From Glycomyces buryatensis (GTDB taxonomy: Bacteria > Actinomycetota > Actinomycetes > Mycobacteriales > Micromonosporaceae): a stretch of DNA of 32,940 bases. The position numbers were made by a program, and so were the translations under genes. The stretch spans positions 143,791-176,730 of the forward strand of contig NZ_STGY01000004.1 of NCBI RefSeq assembly GCF_004912275.1, in the 5' to 3' direction. Below the pieces are notes generated by a model. The model saw only the letters and a program-made list of their open reading frames with translations, was not told the DNA's origin and did no database searches. Shown one piece after another: positions 16,022-23,842 of this stretch. How positions within the stretch are numbered: position 1 is the first letter of the stretch; every line of letters begins with the position of its first letter.

Positions 16022-17923
16022 TCACGGGACGAGCGCGATCCCCCGCGTCCCGTCCGACTTGACGAAACTGATCGCCGCGCCCGAAGCGACCGTCGTCAAC
16101 TGCGCCTCCTGGCACCAGTTCTCCGGCATCGACTCCGACTCGAACTCGATCTCCTCGGCGTCGCCCTTCGTGATCTCGAAGAGCCGGCACTTCGGGGCGG
16201 TCTGGTCGAGCGACAGGTCCACGGCCAGCAGCGCCCGGTTGTCCGGCAGCACCGTCGCCCACCCGCGCGCGACCTCCGGGTCAAGCGGCGTGAACCCGAG
16301 CCTGACCGACTTGCGGTACTGGCGCTCGCCCGTGTCCAGGTCGTATGCCATGACGCCCAGCCACGAGCCCTCGCGGTGCTTGGCCGTATAGCACTCCACC
16401 AACTGCACCGTGCGGGAACTCGAGGCGACCTTCGCGGTCGAACGGTCCGAGGCAGCCCCGGCCGCGGTCGACTCCGGCGTCGGCTGCGACAGGTACAGCG
16501 TCCCCCCGCACGCCGAGGAGTTCGTCGACCCGAACTGCTCACCCTTGTTGTGCCACAGCTCCTCGCCGTCCGCGATGTCGTAGGCCAGCAGCTTGTGGTC
16601 GAAGCGGCGCGCCGAGAACGGCCCGTCCGTCACCCGCTGCTCGATACGGCTGTCGATGATGACCGCCTTCTCGGTGACCAGGAAACTGCCCGGCGCGACC
16701 TGGGCGCGCCAGTCGATCTCCTGCGTCCACACCGACTCGCCGTCGTTCAGATCGAACGCCAGGATGTAGTCGCGCGCGACCGGCCGGTCCGGCGCCGGCA
16801 CGCAGTCGGCCAGCATGAGCAGCCGGTCCCCGGTGATCTGCGCGGCCGTGCCCTCGCAGCCGTCCGGCATGAACGCCTGCCACAGCTGCTCACCCTCGAA
16901 GTCGTACGCGGTGAAGGCCTCCCCGCGCTCACCCGCGTACAGGAGGCGGTCGTCCGACAGAGCCAGCAGCAGCCCCGGCGACCCGTTGAAGTCCGCCGTG
17001 GCGACCTCCTCGCCGGTCTGGGTGCGCAGCACACGAGTCTGGTAGTCGTCCGGATTGTCCGCGCGCGGACCCGACAGCCCCACCAGCGTTTCGCTCTGCG
17101 ACAGCGTCGGCGACTGGGACGAACGCCAGTTCCAGCGGCGGTGATACCAGACCGCCTCCCCGGTCGCCGGGTCGACCAGCGTCACCGCCTGCGGCATCGG
17201 ATTCGTCGGATGGTCGACGCGCAGCAGCCCGTACGGGGTCTCCACGAACCGCTCCACCCCCGCCAACTCCGTCAACGAGTCGACGGTGGTCTCCCAGCCG
17301 CCCGCGGCCGTCGCGTCCCCGACCCGCACATCCTGATTGGCCAGCTCGGCCCAACGCTGCATCGCCGGGGCCAGCGCGGCCGCGGCCAGCAGCACGATCG
17401 CCGCCGCCAGCACCGAAATCTTGCGACTCATCCGCTTCGGGGCGCCGCGGCGCCCTCCCGCGTAGCCCTCGACCACGAACTCGCTCAAGGCGAGCAGGCC
17501 GCCGCCGACGACGCCGAAGCCGTACGCGAGCGCCGCGACCCCGGCCCGGTGGGTGATGAACTCGTCCGGCCCGGCCTCGGGCATCGCCGAATAGACCGCC
17601 CAACCGGCGGCCGCCGCGAACAGCGCGGCGACCAGGGCGACGACAATGGTGTGCAGGCCCGGATGGGAGGCGGCCGTCGCGATCACGATGGCGACCAGCG
17701 CAACCGAGGCGACCGTCCCGATGATCATGTAGACGCCCGAGGACCCGGTCGAGGCGGCGGTGCCGAAGGACGCCCAGACCAGCAGGGCGGCCCAGGCGAC
17801 CAGCGCGGTGAGTCCGGCGGTGCGCAGGAAGACGCGGGCGAGCGGGCGACCCACTGACGCAGCGGGATCGCTCGGACGCGCATCGGTGCGGTGCCGACCT
17901 GGCGTGGAGGCGCTGTGGGACAT
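16022..17923 (-). CDS. Five-TM membrane protein with extracytoplasmic PQQ-like beta-propeller
   Basis: This 633-aa protein has five hydrophobic spans (about 33-53, 63-84, 91-112, 127-148, 169-188), then a region of about 430 residues made of repeated blades such as VDPATGEAVWYHRRW, LAFDLNDGESVWTQEI, LAYDIADGEELWHNKG and MAYDLDTGERQYRKS. These D-x-x-x-G-x-x-x-W patterns are typical of PQQ-like (quinoprotein-fold) repeats; PQQ binding itself is not implied. With a cytosolic N-terminus, an odd number of spans puts the propeller outside, perhaps as an envelope assembly or sensing platform. The function is unknown. The start is ATG at 17923, with AGAAAGAG just upstream and a TAGAAA box 6 nt away, so the initiation mode is ambiguous. 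It may be co-transcribed with thpR, 79 bp upstream. Confidence 0.8.
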   Translation of the reverse strand: MSHSASTPGRHRTDARPSDPAASVGRPLARVFLRTAGLTALVAWAALLVWASFGTAASTGSSGVYMIIGTVASVALVAIVIATAASHPGLHTIVVALVAALFAAAAGWAVYSAMPEAGPDEFITHRAGVAALAYGFGVVGGGLLALSEFVVEGYAGGRRGAPKRMSRKISVLAAAIVLLAAAALAPAMQRWAELANQDVRVGDATAAGGWETTVDSLTELAGVERFVETPYGLLRVDHPTNPMPQAVTLVDPATGEAVWYHRRWNWRSSQSPTLSQSETLVGLSGPRADNPDDYQTRVLRTQTGEEVATADFNGSPGLLLALSDDRLLYAGERGEAFTAYDFEGEQLWQAFMPDGCEGTAAQITGDRLLMLADCVPAPDRPVARDYILAFDLNDGESVWTQEIDWRAQVAPGSFLVTEKAVIIDSRIEQRVTDGPFSARRFDHKLLAYDIADGEELWHNKGEQFGSTNSSACGGTLYLSQPTPESTAAGAASDRSTAKVASSSRTVQLVECYTAKHREGSWLGVMAYDLDTGERQYRKSVRLGFTPLDPEVARGWATVLPDNRALLAVDLSLDQTAPKCRLFEITKGDAEEIEFESESMPENWCQEAQLTTVASGAAISFVKSDGTRGIALVP

Positions 17924-18002
17924 GCACTCTTTCTACCGGCAGGGCGGCTTGCGAGCGCGTCTTTCGCCTATTTCACGAGGCGGGTTCTCTCTTTCGTGGC
18001 GC

Positions 18003-18668
18003 TTACGCGCGTCCGAGGGGAACGGTGGAGACGACCGTGTAGTTCGGCTGCTCGCCACCGCGAACGCTGGTGAAGTCGGAACGGTACAGGACGGCCTCGC
18101 CGGCGGTCCAACTCGGACCGTAATAGCGGCGCAGCGTCAACAGGTCCTGGGCCGCTTGCTGGTTGGTGACGCGGTCGCCGGGGCGGGCGAGCGTGACATG
18201 GGGCCGGTACTGCTTCTGGTCGACCGGGAGACCGGAGGCGATGAGGCCGGCGCGGATGGTGTGGACGAGGTCGACCAGGGCGGCTACGTCGCCGTCGAGT
18301 CCGGCGTAGACCACCGAGTAGCGGCCGCGGCCGAAGCGGCCACCGCCGGAGACGCACAGCCGCAGCGGATCACAGGTGGCGCTGGCCTCTGCGAGGACGT
18401 GGGAGGCGTCGGCGAGGCGGTTCGCGGGGACCTCGCCGAGGTAGGCGAGGGTCAGGTGCCAGTTCTCCGAGCGGACCAGGCGGCCGGTGGAGGGGCGGGT
18501 ATTCGAGGCGCCCGGACGTGAAGGGGCGCCTCTGCGGGCGATATTGAGGTCAGAGACCACTTCAGCGAGATCGGACACGGCGTTCTCGGGGAGCGGGAGC
18601 GCGGCGAAAAGGCGCTCGGTCCGCGTTTCGGTCAGGTTTTCGGCGACCGCGGCGGCTGTGGCACTCAC
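18003..18668 (-). CDS. thpR: RNA 2',3'-cyclic phosphodiesterase (2'-5' RNA ligase family)
   Basis: This 221-aa 2H-phosphoesterase has the two catalytic HxT/S-type motifs, HLTL at 71-74 and HVTL at 157-160. They sit at the ends of two similar lobes, and the family signature RLFAALPLP opens the first lobe (about 19-27). Family members hydrolyse 2',3'-cyclic phosphates on RNA ends; the physiological substrate in actinobacteria is not settled. A short insert rich in Arg, Pro and Ser lies at about 45-62. The start is GTG at 18668, chosen because GGAGGG lies 5-7 nt upstream; an in-frame start 14 codons earlier has no such site. It is followed by the beta-propeller gene on the same strand. Confidence 0.88.
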   Translation of the reverse strand: MSATAAAVAENLTETRTERLFAALPLPENAVSDLAEVVSDLNIARRGAPSRPGASNTRPSTGRLVRSENWHLTLAYLGEVPANRLADASHVLAEASATCDPLRLCVSGGGRFGRGRYSVVYAGLDGDVAALVDLVHTIRAGLIASGLPVDQKQYRPHVTLARPGDRVTNQQAAQDLLTLRRYYGPSWTAGEAVLYRSDFTSVRGGEQPNYTVVSTVPLGRA

Positions 18669-19117
18669 TGGATTCCCTCCAGGGGCTCTGTGAGGATGGT
18701 TAGCGCTCACGCCGTCTCGAATGGAGGTGGGAGACGGGTGGGCCGTATTACGCGTCGCCTGCGATGGATGTGTCGACGGGACGCGAGAGGGTTGTCACGA
18801 TGTGATCCATCCTCGCAGCACCGCACACTGTTAATTCAGTGAAATCCCACTGGACGAGACAGTAATTTCGCGGAGGTAACAGCGGATGACCCGACAATGT
18901 GGCCTTGACCTGGAGTTGCATCCGAATGAAGCGGAGCGGGACCGAACGCTGACCGACCGTTGCCGACGAGTCGCGCCACGAGATCCTATAGGATATAGGT
19001 TTCGCCGCATCGCCGCATCCAAGATGTCGTACCACCCGGGCACGCTTGCAAACGGGGGGTCGTCATTCGCGACACGCCCGACCCCGGGAATCACAAAAAC
19101 GACGACCGAACCGTGGT
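18669..19117. other. Gene-less 449-bp stretch with palindromes
   Basis: I see no credible gene. It holds the thpR leader: a hairpin CCGTCTC/GAGACGG at 18712-18737 has CACCTCC in its loop on the transcribed strand, the reverse complement of a Shine-Dalgarno core. There is also an inverted repeat CACTG/CAGTG (18826-18841), a perfect AT-rich palindrome ATCCTATAGGAT (18983-18994), and a GGGGTCG/CGACCCC stem (19056-19062 with 19079-19085), which may end the MFS transcript. The palindrome carries TAGGAT on both strands, so it could be a -10 element or an operator. Confidence 0.4.
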
Positions 19118-20383
19118 TTAGGGCATCGCCTTGCCGGGGAGGACGGCGAGCTGACGGCGCAGGCGGGCCCGCTTGCCGAGCCAGGCCGCCGTAGTCGCCA
19201 GGATCGCGACGACCCCGCCGAGCCACAGGCCGGACCGGGCGCCGAACTCCTCGCACACCCAACCCACGAGCGGCGCGAAGATCGCGGTCGAACCGAGGAA
19301 CACCAGCAGGTAGAGGCTGAGAATGCGGCCGCGGAAGTCGCCGGGCGCACCCATCTGCACCCGCTGGTTCGCGGCCTGGGCGAAGTAGACCATAGCGAAA
19401 CCGGTGGGCACCAGCAGGATCATCGCGGTCGTCAGGTTCGGCGCGAAGCCGACGACGGTGGTGGTGATGCCGAGAGCCATGCCCGCGCCGAGCACCGTGT
19501 ACACCCCGGGACGCCCGGAGCGCCGGCCCGAGGCCAGGGCCCCGGCCAAAGCGCCGACTGCCAGAGCGGTCAGGAGCAGGCCGAACGTGTCGGCGCCGGT
19601 TGCGAACTCGGTCTTGGCCAGCAGGGAAAGCGTCACCGGGAAGTTGAAGGCGAAGCCGCCGACGAACAGGGTCACGATCAGCACGCCGAGCAGATCGGGC
19701 CGGCCGGCGACGTATCGCAACGATTCGCGGATGCCGCCCTCGGTGCCCGCCGAGCGTTTGACCGGGTTGGAGAGTTTGCGTCGCAGCAGGACGATGCAGG
19801 CGGCGGCCGGGCCGAGGAACGCGGCGGCGTTGAGGGCCAGGACGGTGCCGGTGGAGGTCACGGCGATGAGGAGCCCGGCGATCGCGGGGCCGGCGATCCG
19901 ACTGACGTTGAAGATGGCCGATCCCAGGGAAACGGCGTTCGGCAGCGCCTCGGGCTCGACGATCTCGGAGTAGAACGCCTGACGGGCGGGTCCCTCGAGG
20001 ACGGAGACGCAGCCGAAGACGAAGACGGCGAGGTAGACCATCCACACCTCGGCCGACCCGGCGAGCACGACCACGGCGAGGACGCCCGCGACGGCGGCCG
20101 ATGCGAGCGAGCAGGCCATGAGGATGAGGCGCTTGTCGACCGCGTCGGCGATCTTGCCGCCCTGGAGGCTGAAGAACAGGTATGGGCCGAACTGAATGGC
20201 GAGCGAGAGCCCGAGCGCGGAGCCGGAGTCGCCGGTCAGTTCGAGGACCAGCCAGTTGACGGCGGTGGTCTGGAGCCAGAACCCGAGGGTGCCCAGCAGC
20301 TGTCCCGTCGCGAAAATGCGGTACGCGGGGACGGACAGAGCGCGGAACGTCTGTTGCAGCTGACGAGCGATCACGGGGGACAT
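19118..20383 (-). CDS. MFS exporter (EntS-like, 12 TM)
   Basis: This 421-aa major facilitator protein has about 12 hydrophobic spans. It resembles the EntS/MFS_3 group of drug or siderophore exporters: VPAYRIFATGQLLGTLGFWLQ at the start, then QGGKIADAVDKR in the loop between spans 2 and 3, and LEGPARQAFYSEIVEPEALPNAVSLGS, a hallmark stretch of this group. It exports an unknown compound, probably by proton antiport. I chose ATG at 20383 because a TACAAT -10 box (20399-20394) lies 10 nt upstream, so the GTG at 20404 would be outside the transcript. A TetR-type operator overlaps the promoter, but no TetR gene is next door. Confidence 0.88.
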   Translation of the reverse strand: MSPVIARQLQQTFRALSVPAYRIFATGQLLGTLGFWLQTTAVNWLVLELTGDSGSALGLSLAIQFGPYLFFSLQGGKIADAVDKRLILMACSLASAAVAGVLAVVVLAGSAEVWMVYLAVFVFGCVSVLEGPARQAFYSEIVEPEALPNAVSLGSAIFNVSRIAGPAIAGLLIAVTSTGTVLALNAAAFLGPAAACIVLLRRKLSNPVKRSAGTEGGIRESLRYVAGRPDLLGVLIVTLFVGGFAFNFPVTLSLLAKTEFATGADTFGLLLTALAVGALAGALASGRRSGRPGVYTVLGAGMALGITTTVVGFAPNLTTAMILLVPTGFAMVYFAQAANQRVQMGAPGDFRGRILSLYLLVFLGSTAIFAPLVGWVCEEFGARSGLWLGGVVAILATTAAWLGKRARLRRQLAVLPGKAMP

Positions 20384-20393
20384 ATCATTGACA

Positions 20394-20419
20394 ATTGTAT
20401 TCACTTACCGGTCGGCAAG
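20394..20419 (-). promoter_or_regulatory. MFS promoter with TetR-like operator
   Basis: TACAAT (20399-20394) is followed after about 10 nt by ATG. Immediately upstream, 20404-20419 reads CTTGCCGACCGGTAAG on the minus strand, an imperfect palindrome (12 of 16 positions symmetric) with the ACCGACCGGT-like core often bound by TetR-family repressors of exporters. A bound repressor would cover the -35/spacer region. Confidence 0.5.
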
Positions 20420-20520
20420 CTAGTAACCGTGACCGACTTCTCGTCCCATCACCGCCGCCCACGGCCGCAGCAACCCCGCCGCGCCCCGAACACGCTACGG
20501 CGCATCTCGATCGAAGCGCG

Positions 20521-20557
20521 AAAAAGACCGGACCGACCCATTCGGGTCGACCCGGTC
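20521..20557 (-). terminator. Intrinsic terminator of sepH
   Basis: On the minus strand a long GC-rich hairpin (20557-20526, GACCGGGTCGACCC pairing with GGGTCGGTCCGGTC around an AAT-type loop) is followed directly by TTTTT (20525-20521). It lies about 70 bp past the sepH stop and is the clearest U-tailed terminator in the window. Confidence 0.8.
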
Positions 20558-20625
20558 GAGCGAACAATGGTTTCGCGGAGTTTCCGGTCGCCGGAGCAGC
20601 TTTGCTTTCTGTCGGCAGAGCCGCG

Positions 20626-21657
20626 CTACTTCCGGTCGGCCGAGCCGAACAGCACATCGTCCCAGCCCGGGAGCTGGTTGCGCGGCTTCGAACCGGCCGT
20701 AGCGAGCGGCGGTGTGTTCAGGTCGTCCTCCGCCGCCGAGCGCTTGCCCGGACGCAGAACCGCCAGGCTCGGCACCTCGGGCGTCTCGCGCTGATCCGGC
20801 GCCGTCGTCCCCGGCAGACCCAGCTGCGTACCGCGGCCACCACGGCCGCGTCCCGCCGGCTCGTCCAGCGGACGCTCCAGCACCTCGCGGAGCCGGTCGC
20901 GCCGGAGCGGATCCGAGTGCGACGAGTCGTCGGACTGGTCGAGCCCGTGCATCGGGTCGCGCGAGGGCCGAGCCGGATCGCCGGGCCGGATGCCCGACTC
21001 CGACGGCACGTCCATCGCGCCGTTCACCTGCTGCGGGGCCGGCGTCGAGAGGAACTGCGCCATCTCGTCGTCCGGCGTCACCGTCTGGCGGGCCCGGTCG
21101 AGCTTCCAGCGCGCCTTCGCCGTCGTCTTGCCCGACGACCACGACGCCTGGACCAGCCAAGTCCCGTCCTCGGTGCGCCACGCATCCCAGGAGACCGCCT
21201 CGGGGTCCACCCCGTGTGCTCCCAGCTTCAGGTCGACCACATTCGACATGTGCTCGCCGCGCTCCGAAGTGGCCAGACGCGAACGACGGGCCGCCTGCGC
21301 GAGCATCGCCCGCTCCTGCAGGACCGGACCGGCGTACCGCAGCACCCGGTCGACGGCGACCTGCGCCGACGCGGCGATGTCCTCCGCGCTCTCGCCGGAG
21401 CGGATGCGGGTCTGGATATCGCGGGGCGAGAGATTGACGTGGGCCTGGGGCCGCGGCGCGGGGGTGCGAGGCGCCTTGTCCGACTTGCCCGACGCGGCAC
21501 CGTTCTCCTTGGACCGCACGGACTTCCCGCTCTCGGGCACGTCGACGGCCGAAGCGACCCGCTCATCCAGCGGCAGCGCCAACAGTCGGCCGAGCTCGTC
21601 GGCGAGCACCAGCGCATGACCGTCCTCTGAGAGGGCTACGAACCGTACCGGCCTCAT
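20626..21657 (-). CDS. sepH: Septation protein SepH (DUF3071)
   Basis: This 343-aa protein opens with the SepH signature MRPVRFVALSEDGHALVLADELGRLLALP, then a helix-turn-helix region (about 75-120: LSPRDIQTRIRSGESAEDIA, VLRYAGPVLQERAMLAQAAR). A conserved second block (VSWDAWRTEDGTWLVQASW, 155-173) and a long disordered Arg/Pro/Asp-rich tail follow, ending in PGWDDVLFG. In Streptomyces and mycobacteria SepH stimulates FtsZ assembly and binds the nucleoid, helping septum placement. The start is ATG at 21657, with GAGGGG about 8 nt upstream; the open frame before it has no family match. A strong terminator follows at 20521-20557. It is divergent from the DUF2530 gene. Confidence 0.93.
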   Translation of the reverse strand: MRPVRFVALSEDGHALVLADELGRLLALPLDERVASAVDVPESGKSVRSKENGAASGKSDKAPRTPAPRPQAHVNLSPRDIQTRIRSGESAEDIAASAQVAVDRVLRYAGPVLQERAMLAQAARRSRLATSERGEHMSNVVDLKLGAHGVDPEAVSWDAWRTEDGTWLVQASWSSGKTTAKARWKLDRARQTVTPDDEMAQFLSTPAPQQVNGAMDVPSESGIRPGDPARPSRDPMHGLDQSDDSSHSDPLRRDRLREVLERPLDEPAGRGRGGRGTQLGLPGTTAPDQRETPEVPSLAVLRPGKRSAAEDDLNTPPLATAGSKPRNQLPGWDDVLFGSADRK

Positions 21658-21852
21658 GCCTTCCACCCCTCGTGTCTCTTCGTCAGCGCTGCCAGGCCGC
21701 TCATCCTCGGCCCGGAGTAGTCCCGTTCCCGCTCGGGAGCAGCGCAAGCGGCACATCCGAGCGTACGCCCAACCCTACCGGCGGACCACCACCGGCGGGG
21801 GACGATATAGCGAAGGATTCGTCCCTTCGAGGCGCTATTGCGGCATTACCGA

Positions 21853-21881
21853 TTGTCGCTACGCCCGCCGCAGAGTACATT
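21853..21881 (+). promoter_or_regulatory. Promoter of the DUF2530 gene (leaderless)
   Basis: TTGTCG (21853-21858), exactly 17 bp of spacer and TACATT (21876-21881), then 7 nt to the GTG start at 21889. No ribosome binding site is present. This is the best-formed promoter in the window. Confidence 0.75.
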
Positions 21882-21888
21882 GGCGAAC

Positions 21889-22251
21889 GTGCCGTCCGAC
21901 GAAGATTCCGAAACCTCGCCCGCGGCTTCGGGAACGCCCAAAGAAGCGTTCCAGCGGGTCAAACGCTCGCCGGAGCTTCCCGCACCCGAAGCGGTGCGGC
22001 TGCGCATGACCCCGATCGCGGCCACCGGGACTCTGCTGTGGACGATCGCACTGATTTTGACGCAACTCTTCCAGAGCGAATTGGCCGATTCGGGGAGGGC
22101 ATGGTGGGGTGCTTGCGCGCTCGCCGGTGTGGCCCTCGGCATCTTCGGCACCGCCGTGATGGCGGTCTTCGATCGCAGGCACTTCCGTTCGTCCGATGAA
22201 GAACCGGAAGCGACCGACGGTTCCGACGCCGGGGACGCGCAGCACGCCTGA
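21889..22251 (+). CDS. DUF2530 two-TM protein
   Basis: This 120-aa protein has a disordered acidic N-terminus, then PELPAPEAVRLRMTPIAATG, two hydrophobic helices (about 46-63 and 73-92: LLWTIALILTQLF; WWGACALAGVALGIFGTAVMAVF), a basic RR.HFRSS stop-transfer and an acidic tail. The spacing of the two helices and the WW.AC..G..LG pattern fit DUF2530, a small actinobacterial membrane family of unknown function. The start is GTG at 21889, fixed by the promoter 7 nt upstream. It converges on the DUF3027 gene with 69 bp between stops, and diverges from sepH. This neighbourhood is common in actinobacteria (family knowledge). Confidence 0.75.
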   Translation: MPSDEDSETSPAASGTPKEAFQRVKRSPELPAPEAVRLRMTPIAATGTLLWTIALILTQLFQSELADSGRAWWGACALAGVALGIFGTAVMAVFDRRHFRSSDEEPEATDGSDAGDAQHA

Positions 22252-22320
22252 GCGCCGCTCGGACCGGACCGAACAGGCAAGTGTTCACTCGGGTTCGGGT
22301 GGTGGTGGGCGACGGACGGG

Positions 22321-23106
22321 CTAGAGGACCTCGGAGCCCTCATCGTCGTAGACCGTCTCGGACTGGACCACGCCCTGCGGGGTGGTGTCCACGAACTCGG
22401 CGATCTGGGAGTGGGCGCCGCAGCCGTGGTCGGCCGAGACGACCCGCGCGTCTTCGGAGGAGTACAGGTTCGCGCAGGCGCCGAAGGCGGATCGCATCGA
22501 GCCGGCCAGCGGCAGGAAGAACCCGCAGGTGCCGCAGCGGGCCGACGCGGGCGCGGCCTCGGCAATCGGCGCGGTCGGGCCGCGGTCGCCCTCGTACCAG
22601 CGCTGCGCGGCCTCGGTGCGACCGAAGCGGTTCATGACGCGCTCGCGACCGACGCCCAGCTCGTAGGCGATGTCCTCGACCGCGTCGTCCTCGGAGTAGG
22701 TGTACGCGGGCATGAGGCGGTCGTCGTCCTCGTCGGTCGGCAGGACCTCGCCGGTGCCGACCTCGCCGGCCTCCAGGCGGTCGGCCCACGGGACCCACGC
22801 GGGTGCGCGGAGCGCGTCGGGGCCCGGCAGGAGCGCGGTCTCGGAGACGGTGGCGACGCGGGCGCGGGGGACGCGGCTGAGCACGACGGCCCAGCGCCAG
22901 CCCCGGTAGCCCGGGAGGGTGCATTCGAAGTAGTGGGTGACGACTCGCTCGTCCTCGGCCTCCACCGAAAGGTGCTCGCCGATGCCGTCTCCGGCCTCCT
23001 CGGCGGCCTCGCGGGCGAGCTCGTCGGCGTCCGCGCAGACCTTGTCGAGTCGCGGTTTGCGCGTCCGGGTCTTCGCGATGGCGGTGGCAGTAGAGCTCTC
23101 AGGCAC
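22321..23106 (-). CDS. DUF3027 zinc-ribbon-like protein
   Basis: This 261-aa protein has an N-terminal basic stretch (TRTRKPRLD), the conserved DUF3027 core (TLPGYRGWRWAVVLSRVPR, 63-81, then TVSETALLPGPDALRAPAWVPW), and a helical segment GVGRERVMNRFGR. A likely metal site follows at Cys191, Cys194, Cys211 and Cys229 (CGTCGFF, then C.N, then HGCGAHS). The family is restricted to actinobacteria and its function is unknown. The start is GTG at 23106, because TATCCT at 23119-23114 lies exactly 7 nt upstream, so the transcript is probably leaderless; the open frame upstream is not family-like. It is divergent from mqnB and convergent with the DUF2530 gene. Confidence 0.85.
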   Translation of the reverse strand: MPESSTATAIAKTRTRKPRLDKVCADADELAREAAEEAGDGIGEHLSVEAEDERVVTHYFECTLPGYRGWRWAVVLSRVPRARVATVSETALLPGPDALRAPAWVPWADRLEAGEVGTGEVLPTDEDDDRLMPAYTYSEDDAVEDIAYELGVGRERVMNRFGRTEAAQRWYEGDRGPTAPIAEAAPASARCGTCGFFLPLAGSMRSAFGACANLYSSEDARVVSADHGCGAHSQIAEFVDTTPQGVVQSETVYDDEGSEVL

Positions 23107-23113
23107 GTTTCCA

Positions 23114-23119
23114 AGGATA
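23114..23119 (-). promoter_or_regulatory. -10 box of leaderless DUF3027 mRNA
   Basis: TATCCT on the minus strand, 7 nt ahead of the GTG start. No clear -35 box is seen. Confidence 0.5.
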
Positions 23120-23204
23120 GGCCAGTGGATCGGGCGCATCGAGCGACGGTGCCGGGTGTGCGCAAGGCGACGCCCGCCCAGGCCTGCGGCGTCTTCACAC
23201 CCGG

Positions 23205-23210
23205 TACGTT
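23205..23210 (+). promoter_or_regulatory. -10 box of leaderless mqnB mRNA
   Basis: TACGTT ends 7 nt before the mqnB ATG at 23218. There is no ribosome binding site in the gap. It shares the roughly 110-bp divergent region with the DUF3027 promoter. Confidence 0.5.
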
Positions 23211-23217
23211 TAAGTCC

Positions 23218-23832
23218 ATGCGAATACTCGTCGTGTGCGCCGTCCCCGAGGAGGCCGAGGCCGTCGAGGCCGGCCGGACGCTCCAGCACGAACTCGACGT
23301 CCTCGTCTGCGGGGTCGGGCCCGCCGCCGCGGCCGCGTCCACCGCGCGGACCATCGCCGAGAACAACACCATGGGGCGCGCCTACGACGTGGTCGTCAAC
23401 GCCGGGATCTGCGGGGCCTTCGAAGGGCGCGCCAAGATCGGCGACGTCCTCATCGGCACTGACTCGGTCGCCGCGGAACTGGGCGTGGCGCTGCCGTGGC
23501 GGTTCCAGCCGATCGACGAGCTCGGCTTCGGCACGAACCGGATCGGTTGCAATACGGTCCTGACCGTCGCGGTCGAGGGCGTGCGCGGGGAGATCCTGAC
23601 GCTCGCGTCGATCACCGGCTCCGACGGGCTGGCCGCGAACCTGGCCCACCGCTACCCCGAGGCGATCGGCGAGGCGATGGAGGGCTTCGGCGTGGCCACG
23701 GCCGCCCAGCAGGCCGGACTGCCGTTCGCCGAGATCCGCACCGTGTCGAACTTCGTCGGCGACCGCGACGTCGCGGGCTGGGACTGGCCCTCGGCGCTGA
23801 AGTCGCTGACCGGCGCGATCCGGGAACTGTGA
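23218..23832 (+). CDS. mqnB: Futalosine hydrolase
   Basis: This 204-aa protein is a nucleoside-phosphorylase-fold hydrolase that splits futalosine into dehypoxanthinyl futalosine and hypoxanthine in the alternative (futalosine) menaquinone pathway. The sequence opens MRILVVCAVPEEAEAV and has the CGVGPAAAAAST loop, the VVNAGICGAF strand-loop (about 59-68), EGFGVATAAQQAGLPFAEIRTVSNFVGDRD with the active-site Glu, and a WDWPSAL near the end. These separate MqnB from MTA/SAH nucleosidase. The start is ATG at 23218 with a -10 box 7 nt upstream. mqnD follows 10 bp later, so the pair forms an operon. The other pathway genes (mqnA, mqnC) are not in the window. Confidence 0.92.
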   Translation: MRILVVCAVPEEAEAVEAGRTLQHELDVLVCGVGPAAAAASTARTIAENNTMGRAYDVVVNAGICGAFEGRAKIGDVLIGTDSVAAELGVALPWRFQPIDELGFGTNRIGCNTVLTVAVEGVRGEILTLASITGSDGLAANLAHRYPEAIGEAMEGFGVATAAQQAGLPFAEIRTVSNFVGDRDVAGWDWPSALKSLTGAIREL

Positions 23833-23842
23833 GCCGAGAACC

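Noticed and set aside
14537..17857. 1106-codon plus-strand frame opposite glmS and the beta-propeller gene
   Set aside because: It spans two well-supported minus-strand genes and the gap between them, and has typical shadow composition.
18748..19035. Open frame of 95 codons on the minus strand
   Set aside because: No ribosome binding site, no family resemblance and mixed composition. It overlaps palindromes and the thpR leader, so it is probably non-coding.
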